From assembly GCF_900269665.1 (NCBI RefSeq), contig NZ_LT985361.1, positions 959,362-1,002,360 on the forward strand: a stretch of 42,999 nucleotides of DNA. Reading direction: 5' to 3'. The notes beneath the pieces are model-generated. The model was given only the letters and a program-made list of their open reading frames with translations, was not told the DNA's origin and made no database searches. Below, piece after piece: positions 20,122 to 28,184 of the stretch. Position 1 is the first letter of the stretch. Each line of letters opens with the position of its first letter. This DNA is from Nocardia suismassiliense (lineage in GTDB: Bacteria > Actinomycetota > Actinomycetes > Mycobacteriales > Mycobacteriaceae). Both the position numbers and the translations under genes were made by a program.

Positions 20122-21171
20122 TCAGCGCTCTTCGATGCGCCAGGTGATGCCGAACGGTGCGAGCGTGTCAAGGAATTCGGTCGCGTCGAACGCCTCGGCC
20201 ACCGCCAGTGCTCCTGGCTTCGCGGTCCCGTCTGCCAGCCGGACAGCGACCTCCACCGCCATCAGCGCCGAATCACGGTAGGAGTGCACACCACTCACGA
20301 CACCGCGGACCGTGCGACCGTCCGCGCCGAACGCGTCGACCACCAGGTCGTAGCGCAGCTCCGCGCTCGGTGCGTCCGGCAGCGTGTCGATGACCTCCTC
20401 GGTGAACCCACTCAGCGTGTCCAGGATCGAGGTGGCGAGCACGCCCTCGACGTAGGAGACGTCCGAATGGCGTGGGATCGTAAGTACCGGCGGCTGCGGG
20501 AATTTCGCCACGGCGGTCGACTGGGTGTCGCCCGGGAAGGTCATCTCACCGTGCCGAGCCGTTGCGCCGGTGCGCAATTCGCCGTCGGCGTAGTTCCAGC
20601 CGCCGCTGCGGAACCAGTCGAGGCTGGCGAACACGGTCTTCGCGCTGCCCTTGGAGCCGTTGCCGCCGCCCTTGCTCAGATGGCTGAGCACCACCTCGGC
20701 CGGGCCGGCCACCCGGCGGGTGGTCAGGTAACCGAGCAGGTCACCGGGCAGATTGCTGTCGGTGACGCCGGAGATCAGAGTCACTCCGGCTGCTTCGGCC
20801 CGCGGCCCGAACTCGTCGAACACCTGCTTCAGGAACAGCTGCTCGCCGGACATATCGGTGTAGTGCGCCCCGGCGTCGATCGCCGCCGCCAGCACCGCGG
20901 GTCCGTGGGTCACGTAGGCGGGCAGGCTGCTGATCACCACGTCGGCCCCGGTGAACGCGGTCACCAGCGCGTCGTGGTCGGTGAGATCGGCGACCCGGAT
21001 CTGCGCGTCCGGCAGGTCGGCGGCAGCTGCGGCGGCCTGGATCCGGGCTGCATTGCGGCCCACCAGGATCGGGGTGAAGCCGCGCCTGCGCAGCTCGGTG
21101 AGGACGTAGCCGCCGGTGATGCCGGTGGCGCCGTAAACGGCGATGGTCTTGGTGTTGCTCGTCGATGTCAT
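20122..21171 (-). CDS. saccharopine dehydrogenase-like NAD(P)-binding protein
   Basis: 349 residues. The N-terminal Rossmann motif IAVYGATGITGGYVLTEL (about 10-27) is followed by LVGRN, VADLTDHDALVTAF and GADVVISSLPAY, the pattern of the saccharopine-dehydrogenase/trans-acting enoyl-reductase superfamily. The substrate cannot be told from sequence. Start: ATG at the coding end of the block, 95 nt from the divergent AraC-type regulator, which is the obvious candidate to control it. Confidence 0.75.
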   Translation of the reverse strand: MTSTSNTKTIAVYGATGITGGYVLTELRRRGFTPILVGRNAARIQAAAAAADLPDAQIRVADLTDHDALVTAFTGADVVISSLPAYVTHGPAVLAAAIDAGAHYTDMSGEQLFLKQVFDEFGPRAEAAGVTLISGVTDSNLPGDLLGYLTTRRVAGPAEVVLSHLSKGGGNGSKGSAKTVFASLDWFRSGGWNYADGELRTGATARHGEMTFPGDTQSTAVAKFPQPPVLTIPRHSDVSYVEGVLATSILDTLSGFTEEVIDTLPDAPSAELRYDLVVDAFGADGRTVRGVVSGVHSYRDSALMAVEVAVRLADGTAKPGALAVAEAFDATEFLDTLAPFGITWRIEER

Positions 21172-21266
21172 GACACAAACTTATGGTCTGGCAATGAGTA
21201 AACCAATGGCCGTATTGCTCGCTGATATATCTCAAACGCTCAGTCAGGAAGCGCTATGGTGTTCGA

Positions 21267-22184
21267 GTGGACATTCTGAGCGAAACCATCGCGGCCATCC
21301 GCACCGGCAGCCCGACCTCCGGGCTGTTCATCCGGCACGCCCCCTGGGGCCGCCGCTACCCCGTGGTGCCGGGTGCCGGTTTCCATGTGGTGCTGCAAGG
21401 CTCCTGCTGGCTGGTACCGCCGACCGGCGCACCGCTGGCACTAGGCGTCGGCGACGTCGTGTTCATGCCCCGAGGTGCCGACCACGACCTGGTGGACAGC
21501 CTCGACAGTCCGGTCACCGAGCTGGCGCAGGTCGGCGAACCGAGGGAGCTCACCGGTCCCGGCGTGCGCGCGGCCTTGCTGTGTGGCGCATACGAACTCG
21601 GCAAGAAACGCAGCCACCCGCTGCTCGACGAACTGCCCGAGTTCATCCATCTGCCCGCCCGCCCCGGTCGGCATCCGGCCCTGCGCGGCGCCGTCGACCT
21701 GCTCGCCGCCGAAATCGCCGAACCCCGCCCGGGTAGCGACGCCGCCGTCCCAGCACTACTCGAAACGCTGCTGCTCTTCATCCTGCGTGCTTGGCTGGAC
21801 GAACAATCCAACGCCCAATCCACCGGCTGGGCAGGCGCTTTCGCCGACCCGGCGGTAGCCGCAGCACTGCGGGCCGTGCACGAGGAACCCGCCCGATCCT
21901 GGACCGTCCCCGATCTCAGCGGCGTCGCCGGCGTCTCCCGCGCCACCCTCGCACGCCGCTTCACCGCCACCGTCGGCGAACCACCACTCGCCTACGTCAC
22001 CCGCTGGCGCATGCTCACCGCCGCCCGCCTCCTCCGCGACACCGACGCACCCCTGGGCACGGTAGCCCGAAAGGTCGGCTACACCTCCGAATTCGCCTTC
22101 GCCAAGGCCTTCAAACGCGAATACGGCCTCGCCCCAGGCCAATACCGCCGCGCCGAAGACCAGCCCCCACTCGTCGCAGTCTGA
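21267..22184 (+). CDS. AraC-family regulator with N-terminal cupin
   Basis: 305 residues from GTG. The N-terminal half (about 20-120) is an AraC cupin sensor (FHVVLQGSCWLVPPTG, LGVGDVVFMPRGADH). The C-terminal 100 residues carry two helix-turn-helix units: WTVPDLSGVAGVSRATLARR and LGTVARKVGYTSEFAFAKAF, ending in the typical KREYGLAPGQYRR. It is divergent from the saccharopine-dehydrogenase-like gene and likely acts on the shared 95-nt intergenic region. The ligand is unknown. Confidence 0.85.
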   Translation: MDILSETIAAIRTGSPTSGLFIRHAPWGRRYPVVPGAGFHVVLQGSCWLVPPTGAPLALGVGDVVFMPRGADHDLVDSLDSPVTELAQVGEPRELTGPGVRAALLCGAYELGKKRSHPLLDELPEFIHLPARPGRHPALRGAVDLLAAEIAEPRPGSDAAVPALLETLLLFILRAWLDEQSNAQSTGWAGAFADPAVAAALRAVHEEPARSWTVPDLSGVAGVSRATLARRFTATVGEPPLAYVTRWRMLTAARLLRDTDAPLGTVARKVGYTSEFAFAKAFKREYGLAPGQYRRAEDQPPLVAV

Positions 22185-22200
22185 TCAGCACCAAAGCAAC

Positions 22201-22232
22201 AGGCCCACAGTCGAAGTGACTGTGGGCCTTTG
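22201..22232 (+). terminator. terminator after the AraC-type gene
   Basis: Perfect 12-bp stem AGGCCCACAGTC / GACTGTGGGCCT with a 5-nt loop and a short T-rich tail, 16 nt beyond the stop codon. Confidence 0.85.
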
Positions 22233-22282
22233 TATCTGTGCGGCAAGCGGGCGGACGGCTCGACCCGCTACTGCTGACCTTC

Positions 22283-23035
22283 TCAGCTGAACGGCGAGTG
22301 CGGGCGTTCCTGGAGTTCCCCGTCGACGTAGGTGTCGACCTTCTCGTTGTAGAAGCAGACCAGGCCTGCGACCTTCTGGCTCTCCGGTAGCGGCGTGCGG
22401 TATCCCCACACGTAGTCCTGGTATTCCTTGTCTCCGACGCGGACGGTCCAGTAGTCGGCGGTGCCCTTGTAGGGGCAGCTGGTGTGCGTGTCCGACGGGT
22501 GTAGGAGGTCCATTCGGACGTCGGTCATCGGGAGGTAATACCTTGCGGGGAGGCCGGTTTCGAAGAGGATGCGCGGGGAGTTCGAGTCGGCGACGGTGAC
22601 GCCGTCGATCTGCACGCGTACGTGCCGGGAGCTGGCGAGGATGTCGACGCGGGAGTAGGGGTCACGCGGGTGGACGTAGACCGGCTCGTCTTCCTCGAAC
22701 CAGTCGTCCATCTTGTTCCACTCGAGCCGCACCAGCTCGTTCAGTTCGGTCAGCGGCGACTCGTGGTAGCGCAGGGCGGCTGCGGCGGCGGTGGTGCCGT
22801 CCACGACCACGTCGTACTCGGTCGCGTCGCCGCGGCTGGGGGAGTGGTGGGACTTACCGGTCGGCTCGAGTTTCGCGTGCAGATCCGCGACCGGGATGTA
22901 ATAGGTCGGATAGTGCGGGCCCTCCCACACCAGGACCGGCCGAGCAGTGTCGGCCACCAGGTGGCCGCCGAGAAATACACGCACTCGCTTCTGGCTGGTT
23001 TCGATCTTGACCCGGCCTCGCTGCGCATCGCCCAT
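22283..23035 (-). CDS. DUF427 family protein, two tandem domains
   Basis: 250 residues made of two similar halves. The first (about 15-110) has RVRVFLGGHLVADTARPVLVWE and PTYYIPVADL; the second (about 125-230) has HVRVQIDGVTVADSNSPRIL, ARYYLPMTDV, CPYKGTADYW and VWGYRTPLPESQKVAGLVCF. This is the standard layout of DUF427 proteins, small beta-rich proteins of unknown role. ATG at 23035 is chosen as the first Met that gives a sensible N-terminus. Monocistronic as far as visible. Confidence 0.85.
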   Translation of the reverse strand: MGDAQRGRVKIETSQKRVRVFLGGHLVADTARPVLVWEGPHYPTYYIPVADLHAKLEPTGKSHHSPSRGDATEYDVVVDGTTAAAAALRYHESPLTELNELVRLEWNKMDDWFEEDEPVYVHPRDPYSRVDILASSRHVRVQIDGVTVADSNSPRILFETGLPARYYLPMTDVRMDLLHPSDTHTSCPYKGTADYWTVRVGDKEYQDYVWGYRTPLPESQKVAGLVCFYNEKVDTYVDGELQERPHSPFS

Positions 23036-23102
23036 AGCATCCGACGGTACTCCCGCCACGGGCCTGAGCAAGGGTGTGAGCGACCACGATCGGCGCACGC
23101 GG

Positions 23103-23139
23103 CAGCTGCCTGAACCCGGTGCGCGGGTCCAGGCAGCTG
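23103..23139 (-). terminator. terminator downstream of the MFS gene
   Basis: Arms CAGCTGCCTG and CAGGCAGCTG (10 bp), then one mismatch and a further 5-bp stem ACCCG/CGGGT around a 5-nt loop. It lies just past the MFS stop codon. Confidence 0.7.
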
Positions 23140-23149
23140 GGCGGTGAAC

Positions 23150-24397
23150 TCAGTCGCCGACGGTGATCGCCTGCGCCTCGGCGACGCTGTGTGGCGCCGG
23201 ATCGTGGTCGTCGATGTGCGCGAGGGCCGCGCGACCGGCCAGCAGGACGAGCACCGCGCCCGCGGTGCAGGCGGCGCCGACCCAGAACGGCAGCGCGATG
23301 CTGTGTTCGCCGAGTTTGCCCGCGAGATACGGCGCGGCCGCGCCACCGGCGAAGCGGACGAAGCTGTAGGCCGCCGAGGCGGTCGAACGCTCGACCGGCG
23401 CGGAGATCATCACGGCCTCGGTGATCAGGGTGTTGTTCACCCCGAGGAACAATCCGGCCAGCACGGTTCCGATGATCAGCACCGGCTTGTGCTCGGCGAA
23501 CGCGGCCATCACCGCGAGGTCGGCGGCGAACAGGGTCAGCGCGAGCCCCATCATCGGCAGCGAACCGAACCGCCGCTGCAACCGCGGCGCCAGGAATACC
23601 GACGCCAGCGCGAGCAGCACGCCCCAGCCGCAGAAGATGAAGCCGATCGCATAGGTACCCATGTCCAGCGGGAACGGCGTGTAGGCGAGCAGGGTGAAGA
23701 AGCCGAAGTTGTAGAGCAGCGCGGTGAGGCTGACGGTCAGCAGACCACGGTGCCGCAGCGCGAGGAAGGGGGCGGCGATCGAGGTACGGTGCGCCGGTTT
23801 CGGCCCTTCGGGCAGCAGCACGACGATGCTGACCAACGCGACGGCCATCAATACCGAGACTCCGAAAAATGGTCCGCGCCAGCTGATTCCGCCGAGCACG
23901 CCGCCGAGCAGCGGACCGGTGGCGATGCCGATGCCGAGCGCGGCCTCGTAGAGGATGATCGCGCGGGCGACGCCGCCGCTGGCCGCGCCGACGATGGTGG
24001 CCAGCGCGGTGGCGATGAACAGTGCGTTGCCGAGACCCCAACCGGCTCGGAAGCCGACGATCTGAGTGACGGTGTCCGACAAGCCGGCCAGTGCCGCGAA
24101 CACGATGATGATGGCCAGACCGGCCACCAGGGTCTTCTTCGCGCCGAACCGGCTGGACACCACGCCCGTGATCAGCATGGCCACGCCCGTGACCAGCATG
24201 TAGCTGGTGAACAGCAGTGAGACCTGCGACGGCGAGGCGTGCAGTTGTTCGCCGATCGGTTTCAGGATGGGGTCTACCAGCCCGATCCCCATGAACGCGA
24301 TCACGCTCGCGAACGCAACGGCCCAAACGGCTTTCGGTTGGCGGGTGCCCGCACTGGTGTGCGCGCCGTCGGCGCGGGCGGGAGCCAATGTGCTCAT
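23150..24397 (-). CDS. major facilitator superfamily transporter
   Basis: 415 residues with about 12 hydrophobic segments. SRFGAKKT between segments 2 and 3 is the MFS motif A region, and GIATGPLLGGVLGGISWRGPFF resembles motif C of drug/proton antiporters. It is probably an efflux pump for a small molecule. The ATG lies 12 nt after the MarR-type gene, so the pair forms a regulator-pump operon controlled by that repressor. Confidence 0.88.
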   Translation of the reverse strand: MSTLAPARADGAHTSAGTRQPKAVWAVAFASVIAFMGIGLVDPILKPIGEQLHASPSQVSLLFTSYMLVTGVAMLITGVVSSRFGAKKTLVAGLAIIIVFAALAGLSDTVTQIVGFRAGWGLGNALFIATALATIVGAASGGVARAIILYEAALGIGIATGPLLGGVLGGISWRGPFFGVSVLMAVALVSIVVLLPEGPKPAHRTSIAAPFLALRHRGLLTVSLTALLYNFGFFTLLAYTPFPLDMGTYAIGFIFCGWGVLLALASVFLAPRLQRRFGSLPMMGLALTLFAADLAVMAAFAEHKPVLIIGTVLAGLFLGVNNTLITEAVMISAPVERSTASAAYSFVRFAGGAAAPYLAGKLGEHSIALPFWVGAACTAGAVLVLLAGRAALAHIDDHDPAPHSVAEAQAITVGD

Positions 24398-24408
24398 CGA
24401 TGTTCCCT

Positions 24409-24867
24409 CTATGTCGGATTGTGCTGTGACGTAGCCTTTTTCAGGGCCTCCAGCAGTTCGTTCAGATCGGTGTCCATGCGGGCCAGGCGTTCGGTGTCGA
24501 AGCCGGCCAATCGCGTGGTGAGCGCGGCGGCGAACGCCTGTCGCGCCTGGGCGAGCCGGTTGCGTCCGGCCGGGGTGAGTTCGACGACGACGGCCCGGGA
24601 ATCCGCCGAGTCCTTGCGCCGGGTCGCGAAGCCATCCGCGACCAGCCTGCCGATCAGCGTCGTTGCCGCCGGCTGCGAACATCGGTCGATCCTGGCGAAT
24701 TCGCTGACCCGCACGGCGCCGTGTTCGTCGAGCACCGCCAGTGCCCGCAACACCGCCCGCGGCAGGTCGTCGCCGCTGATCACCCCGGCCAGCCGAGTGA
24801 GCCTGCCCGCGGTAACGAGTAGATCGACGACGATGTCATCCGCTGTGTTCACCTGAGCCTGCTGCAC
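24409..24867 (-). CDS. MarR-family transcriptional regulator
   Basis: 152 residues from GTG at 24867; GTG at 24852 (147 residues) has a slightly better spaced AGG and is an alternative. The winged helix is clear: LRALAVLDEHGAVRVSEFAR, then CSQPAATTLIGRLVADGFATR and the wing RKDSADSRAVVVELTPAGR. It probably represses itself and the MFS transporter and is released by a ligand. An inverted repeat sits just upstream. Confidence 0.85.
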   Translation of the reverse strand: MQQAQVNTADDIVVDLLVTAGRLTRLAGVISGDDLPRAVLRALAVLDEHGAVRVSEFARIDRCSQPAATTLIGRLVADGFATRRKDSADSRAVVVELTPAGRNRLAQARQAFAAALTTRLAGFDTERLARMDTDLNELLEALKKATSQHNPT

Positions 24868-24878
24868 TTGAATATTAT

Positions 24879-24897
24879 TACATAAGCTAACTATGTA
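24879..24897. promoter_or_regulatory. candidate MarR operator
   Basis: Inverted repeat TACATA - 7 nt - TATGTA, 12 nt upstream of the MarR start, beside an AT-rich TATTAT that could be its -10 element. AT-rich palindromes of this size are typical MarR sites. Confidence 0.5.
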
Positions 24898-24926
24898 TGT
24901 CTCGTGAACTCGATCACGGACATGGA

Positions 24927-24959
24927 ACAGCCCCGGTACTCGGCACGTACCGGGGCTGT
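24927..24959 (-). terminator. terminator after fadE33
   Basis: Perfect 13-bp stem ACAGCCCCGGTAC / GTACCGGGGCTGT with a 7-nt loop, 11 nt beyond the fadE33 stop; it closes the fadD3 operon. Confidence 0.8.
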
Positions 24960-24970
24960 GACCTGGGCGT

Positions 24971-26026
24971 TCAGGAGGTGAGAGCGGCCGGGCGGCGGGG
25001 CGTGCCGAACAGTTGGGCGGTCCCGTGGGCGCGCTTGAAGAACAGCTGCGCGTCGTGCTCCCAGGTGATGGCGATGCCGCCGTGCAGTTGCACGGTTTCG
25101 GCGACGATCGTGCTGAGCGCGTCCGAGCAGTGCAGCCGAGCGACCCAGACGTCTTCGGTGGCGGTGGCGGCATCTTCCGAGACGGCGAGGGTGGCTGCCG
25201 CCGAGGCGGACTCGGCCGATTCCAGCAGCACGTACATGTCGGCCATGCGGTGCTTGAGAGCCTGGAAGCTGCCGATCGGGCGACCGAACTGAACTCGGGA
25301 CTTGGTGTACTCGACCGTCATCTCCAGGCAGCGGGCAGCAGCGCCGACCTGTTCGGCGGCCACTGCGGCCCAAGCGATTTCGCGCAGCCGGGTGATAGCT
25401 TGCGCGGGATCCCCGGTACCGAGGCGGTTGGCTTCAGCTGCGGTGAAAGTGATTTCGGACAGCTTGCGGGTCGGATCCATGGTCGGCACGACGCGCCGTG
25501 CGACCCCGGCCGCGGTGGCGGCGACCTCGAACAAGCCGGTCGAGGTGAGCACGATCAAGGTGTCGGCAGTATGGCCGTCCAGCACGTAGCGAGCGGTGCC
25601 GGTGAGGGTTCCGCCCGTCTCCTGTACTCCGGTTTCGTCCCAACCGCTTTCGCCGGCCCAGCACACCGCGAGCGTGCGGGTACCCTCCGCGACCTCGGGC
25701 AGCAGCCGGTCGCACGCCGCCGTGTCGCCGGACAGCAGCACGGCCTGGACGCCGAGAACCGCGGAGCCGAGCATCGGCACCCCGGCCAGCACGCGGCCGA
25801 GTTCGCCTACCACCACTAGTGATTCGACCAGGCTCGCACCGACACCGCCGTGTTCCTCGGGGATGGCCAGCGCCGCGACCCCGATCTGCTCGCACAGCAG
25901 CCGCCACAGCGCCGGGTCGTAACCGAGGTCAGTGTCCATCGCCGCGCGCACCGCGGCGGACCCGGCGTGCTTGGTGAGCAACGCTCGCACCGAGGAGGTG
26001 AACTCCTGAAGTTCGGTGTTCGTCAT
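24971..26026 (-). CDS. fadE33: acyl-CoA dehydrogenase subunit FadE33-like
   Basis: 351 residues, acyl-CoA dehydrogenase fold: AIPEEHGGVGASLVE, SRVQFGRPIGSFQALKHRMA and QLHGGIAITWEHD. Neither the C-terminal YEGT-type Glu nor a Glu at the alternative helix-G position is seen; Ala occupies the latter in my hand alignment. It is therefore likely to be the non-catalytic half of a heteromer with FadE31 and/or FadE32. Position and order match Rv3564 of the HIP cluster. The ATG overlaps the fadE32 stop by 4 nt. It is thought to act on a late ring-C/D acyl-CoA. Confidence 0.82.
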   Translation of the reverse strand: MTNTELQEFTSSVRALLTKHAGSAAVRAAMDTDLGYDPALWRLLCEQIGVAALAIPEEHGGVGASLVESLVVVGELGRVLAGVPMLGSAVLGVQAVLLSGDTAACDRLLPEVAEGTRTLAVCWAGESGWDETGVQETGGTLTGTARYVLDGHTADTLIVLTSTGLFEVAATAAGVARRVVPTMDPTRKLSEITFTAAEANRLGTGDPAQAITRLREIAWAAVAAEQVGAAARCLEMTVEYTKSRVQFGRPIGSFQALKHRMADMYVLLESAESASAAATLAVSEDAATATEDVWVARLHCSDALSTIVAETVQLHGGIAITWEHDAQLFFKRAHGTAQLFGTPRRPAALTS

Positions 26027-27045
26027 GCGGTCCCTCGCTGCGGCATGGCTGCCTCGCGCAGCGCGTGGGCGATCCGGGCACGGTGCAGATCTGGTGTGCC
26101 CCAGGCGGAACGGAGTGCGGTGACCTTGGTCAACCACAACGACAGGTCGTATTCGGCGGTGTAACCGATCGCGCCGTGCACCTGCAATGCCGCTCTGGCG
26201 GCCTGGTGCGCCGCGTCGCCACAGGCGAGCACAGCGGCCGAGACGTCGCGGCCACGCGTCGCCTCGCCCATGGTGAGTGCGGCGCGGTACAGCAACGGTT
26301 CGGCCAGATCCAGTCCGATCAGCACATCCGCGAGCTTCTGCTTGACGGCCTGGAACTCACCGATCGGCTTGCCGAACTGCTTGCGCTGCTTGGCATATCC
26401 GGTGGCGGCGTCCAGCAGCGCGCGACCCGCACCGAGCAATTGTGCCGCGCAGGCCAGCGCACCGGTGTCGAAAGCGACGGCGACGGCGTCGCGAACCTCG
26501 TCACCCTCGGCGACCAATTCGTCGGCCGCGACACTGAACAGGCGGCGCGCCGGATCGATCGACCGCACCAGTCCCGTCCGATGCGCGGTGTGCACCTGAG
26601 CACCGTCGGCGATCAGCACGACCTCGGCGCTGTCGGCATCCAGCGCCACCTTGCCCTGCTCCGGCGATGCGAAGGCGATGGTGCCCAGCGCGGTGCCTTC
26701 GGCGAAGCCGGGTAGCCAGCGCTGCGCCAGACTCTTGTCCGGAAGCGCTTGCAGCAGTGCCGGTATCGCGGCCGCGGTCTCCACCAGCGGACCCGGCGCG
26801 GCGGCGCGGCCGAGCTCGACGAACGCCACCACCAGGTCGATCGGCTCCGCGCCGACCCCGCCGTACTCGTCCGCGATGGCCAGCCCGAGCACGCCGGCGC
26901 CGGCCAGCTGACCGATCAGCGCGCGACCGGGGCGCGGATCGCCGGACGCCCAGTTACGGACCGCGGCGGGCGTGCGGCCCGCGTCGAGCAGCTTGCGCAC
27001 GCTGATGCCGAAGTCGAGTTGTTCGGGGCTGAGCGCGAACCTCAT
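26023..27045 (-). CDS. fadE32: acyl-CoA dehydrogenase subunit FadE32-like
   Basis: 340 residues. MRFALSPEQLDFGISVRKLL opens the N-terminal helical domain; ADEYGGVGAEPIDLVVAFVE and KQRKQFGKPIGEFQAVKQKL are family blocks, and QVHGAIGYTAEYDLSLW is near the C-terminus. No Glu stands at the helix-G position (Gly in my alignment). In M. tuberculosis FadE32 pairs with FadE31 or FadE33 in heterotetramers. Both ends overlap neighbours by 4 nt (ATGA), so stoichiometric expression is expected. Confidence 0.82.
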   Translation of the reverse strand: MRFALSPEQLDFGISVRKLLDAGRTPAAVRNWASGDPRPGRALIGQLAGAGVLGLAIADEYGGVGAEPIDLVVAFVELGRAAAPGPLVETAAAIPALLQALPDKSLAQRWLPGFAEGTALGTIAFASPEQGKVALDADSAEVVLIADGAQVHTAHRTGLVRSIDPARRLFSVAADELVAEGDEVRDAVAVAFDTGALACAAQLLGAGRALLDAATGYAKQRKQFGKPIGEFQAVKQKLADVLIGLDLAEPLLYRAALTMGEATRGRDVSAAVLACGDAAHQAARAALQVHGAIGYTAEYDLSLWLTKVTALRSAWGTPDLHRARIAHALREAAMPQRGTA

Positions 27046-28184
27046 CGGCTGCTCCCTCTCGGTAGTCCGAGCAGCCGCTCGGCGATGATGTTGCGCTGGA
27101 TCTCGTTGGTGCCCGCGTAGATCGGGCCGGACAGCGCGAACAGGTAGCCGTCGGTCCACGGCCCGGATCGCTCGGCGGTCGCGCCGAGCACGTCCAGCGC
27201 GGTCTCGTGCATCGCGATATCGAGCTCCGACCAGAACACCTTGGTGATCGATGATTCCGCGCCGAGCTTGCCGCCCTCGTTGAGCCGGGTCACCGTGCCG
27301 AAGGTGTGCAGCCGATAGGCCTCGCTGCCGATCCAGGCGTCCACCACGGCGTCGCGCTGTGCGGTGTTGGCCGGGTCGCCGGCGTCGAGCCACAGGTCGA
27401 TCAACCGCTGGGCCGTCGCGCTGAACCGGCCGGGGCTGCGCAGCGACAGGCCGCGCTCGTTGCTCGACGTGCTCATCGCCACCCGCCAGCCCTCGCCGGG
27501 CTCGCCGATCACATCGCGGTCGGGCACGAACACCTCGTCGAGGAAGATCTCGGCGAAGCCGGGCTCACCGTCCAGCTGCGGAATCGGGCGCACCGAAACA
27601 CCATCCGCGGACAGCGGGAACATGACGTAGGTCAGTCCCTTGTGCCGCTCGGCCGCAGGGTCGCTGCGGAACAGGCCGAAGGCCCAGTCCGCGTAGGCCG
27701 CTCGGGAACTCCAGGTCTTCTGACCGCTCAGCAGCCAGCCGCCGGTGGTGCGGCGGGCGGTGGAACGGATGCCCGCGAGGTCGCTGCCTGCTTCCGGCTC
27801 CGACCAGGCCTGCGCCCAGATGTCGTCGGCGCGTGCCATTCTCGGCATGATCCGGTCGAGTTGCTCGGGTGTGCCGTGCTCGAACAGTGTTGGTGCCAAA
27901 AGGAAGATGCCGTTCTGGCTCACCCGGCCCGGCGCACCCGCGGCGTAGTACTCCTGCTCGAACAGCACCCACTGCAGTAAGGAGGCCTCGCGACCGCCGT
28001 AGGCCTCGGGCCAGGCGACCACCGAGAGCCGAGCGTCGGCGAGGGTGTGTTCCCAGGCCCGATGCGCCTCGAATCCGGCCTGGGTGTCCATCGAGGGCAG
28101 CGGCTGGGCGGGCTTGTTGGCGGCCAGGAACTCGCGGACCTCGGTCTGGAATTCCTGGGTCGCCCGGTCGATATCGAGATCCAC
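27042..28184 (-). CDS. fadE31: acyl-CoA dehydrogenase FadE31-like, catalytic subunit
   Basis: 380 residues from GTG (TAGTG overlap with the upstream gene). It has AWPEAYGGREASLLQWVLFE, AWSEPEAGSDLAG and SGQKTWSS (FAD/substrate blocks), and ends IYAGTNEIQRNIIAERLLGL. The usual Glu of the YEGT motif is Ala here, but Glu243 in SSNERGL sits where isovaleryl-type dehydrogenases keep their base. It is therefore probably the catalytic partner of FadE32/33. Corresponds to Rv3562 by order and sequence. Confidence 0.84.
   Translation of the reverse strand: MDLDIDRATQEFQTEVREFLAANKPAQPLPSMDTQAGFEAHRAWEHTLADARLSVVAWPEAYGGREASLLQWVLFEQEYYAAGAPGRVSQNGIFLLAPTLFEHGTPEQLDRIMPRMARADDIWAQAWSEPEAGSDLAGIRSTARRTTGGWLLSGQKTWSSRAAYADWAFGLFRSDPAAERHKGLTYVMFPLSADGVSVRPIPQLDGEPGFAEIFLDEVFVPDRDVIGEPGEGWRVAMSTSSNERGLSLRSPGRFSATAQRLIDLWLDAGDPANTAQRDAVVDAWIGSEAYRLHTFGTVTRLNEGGKLGAESSITKVFWSELDIAMHETALDVLGATAERSGPWTDGYLFALSGPIYAGTNEIQRNIIAERLLGLPRGSSR

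Noticed and set aside
20006..20281. 91-codon frame starting at tRNA-His
   Set aside because: The first 75 bases are the tRNA itself and the rest is antisense to the saccharopine-dehydrogenase-like gene.
21172..21266. GCAAT...ATTGC inverted repeat in the AraC intergenic region
   Set aside because: Short half-sites about 20 nt apart could occur by chance; AraC proteins usually bind direct repeats, so it is not listed as an operator.
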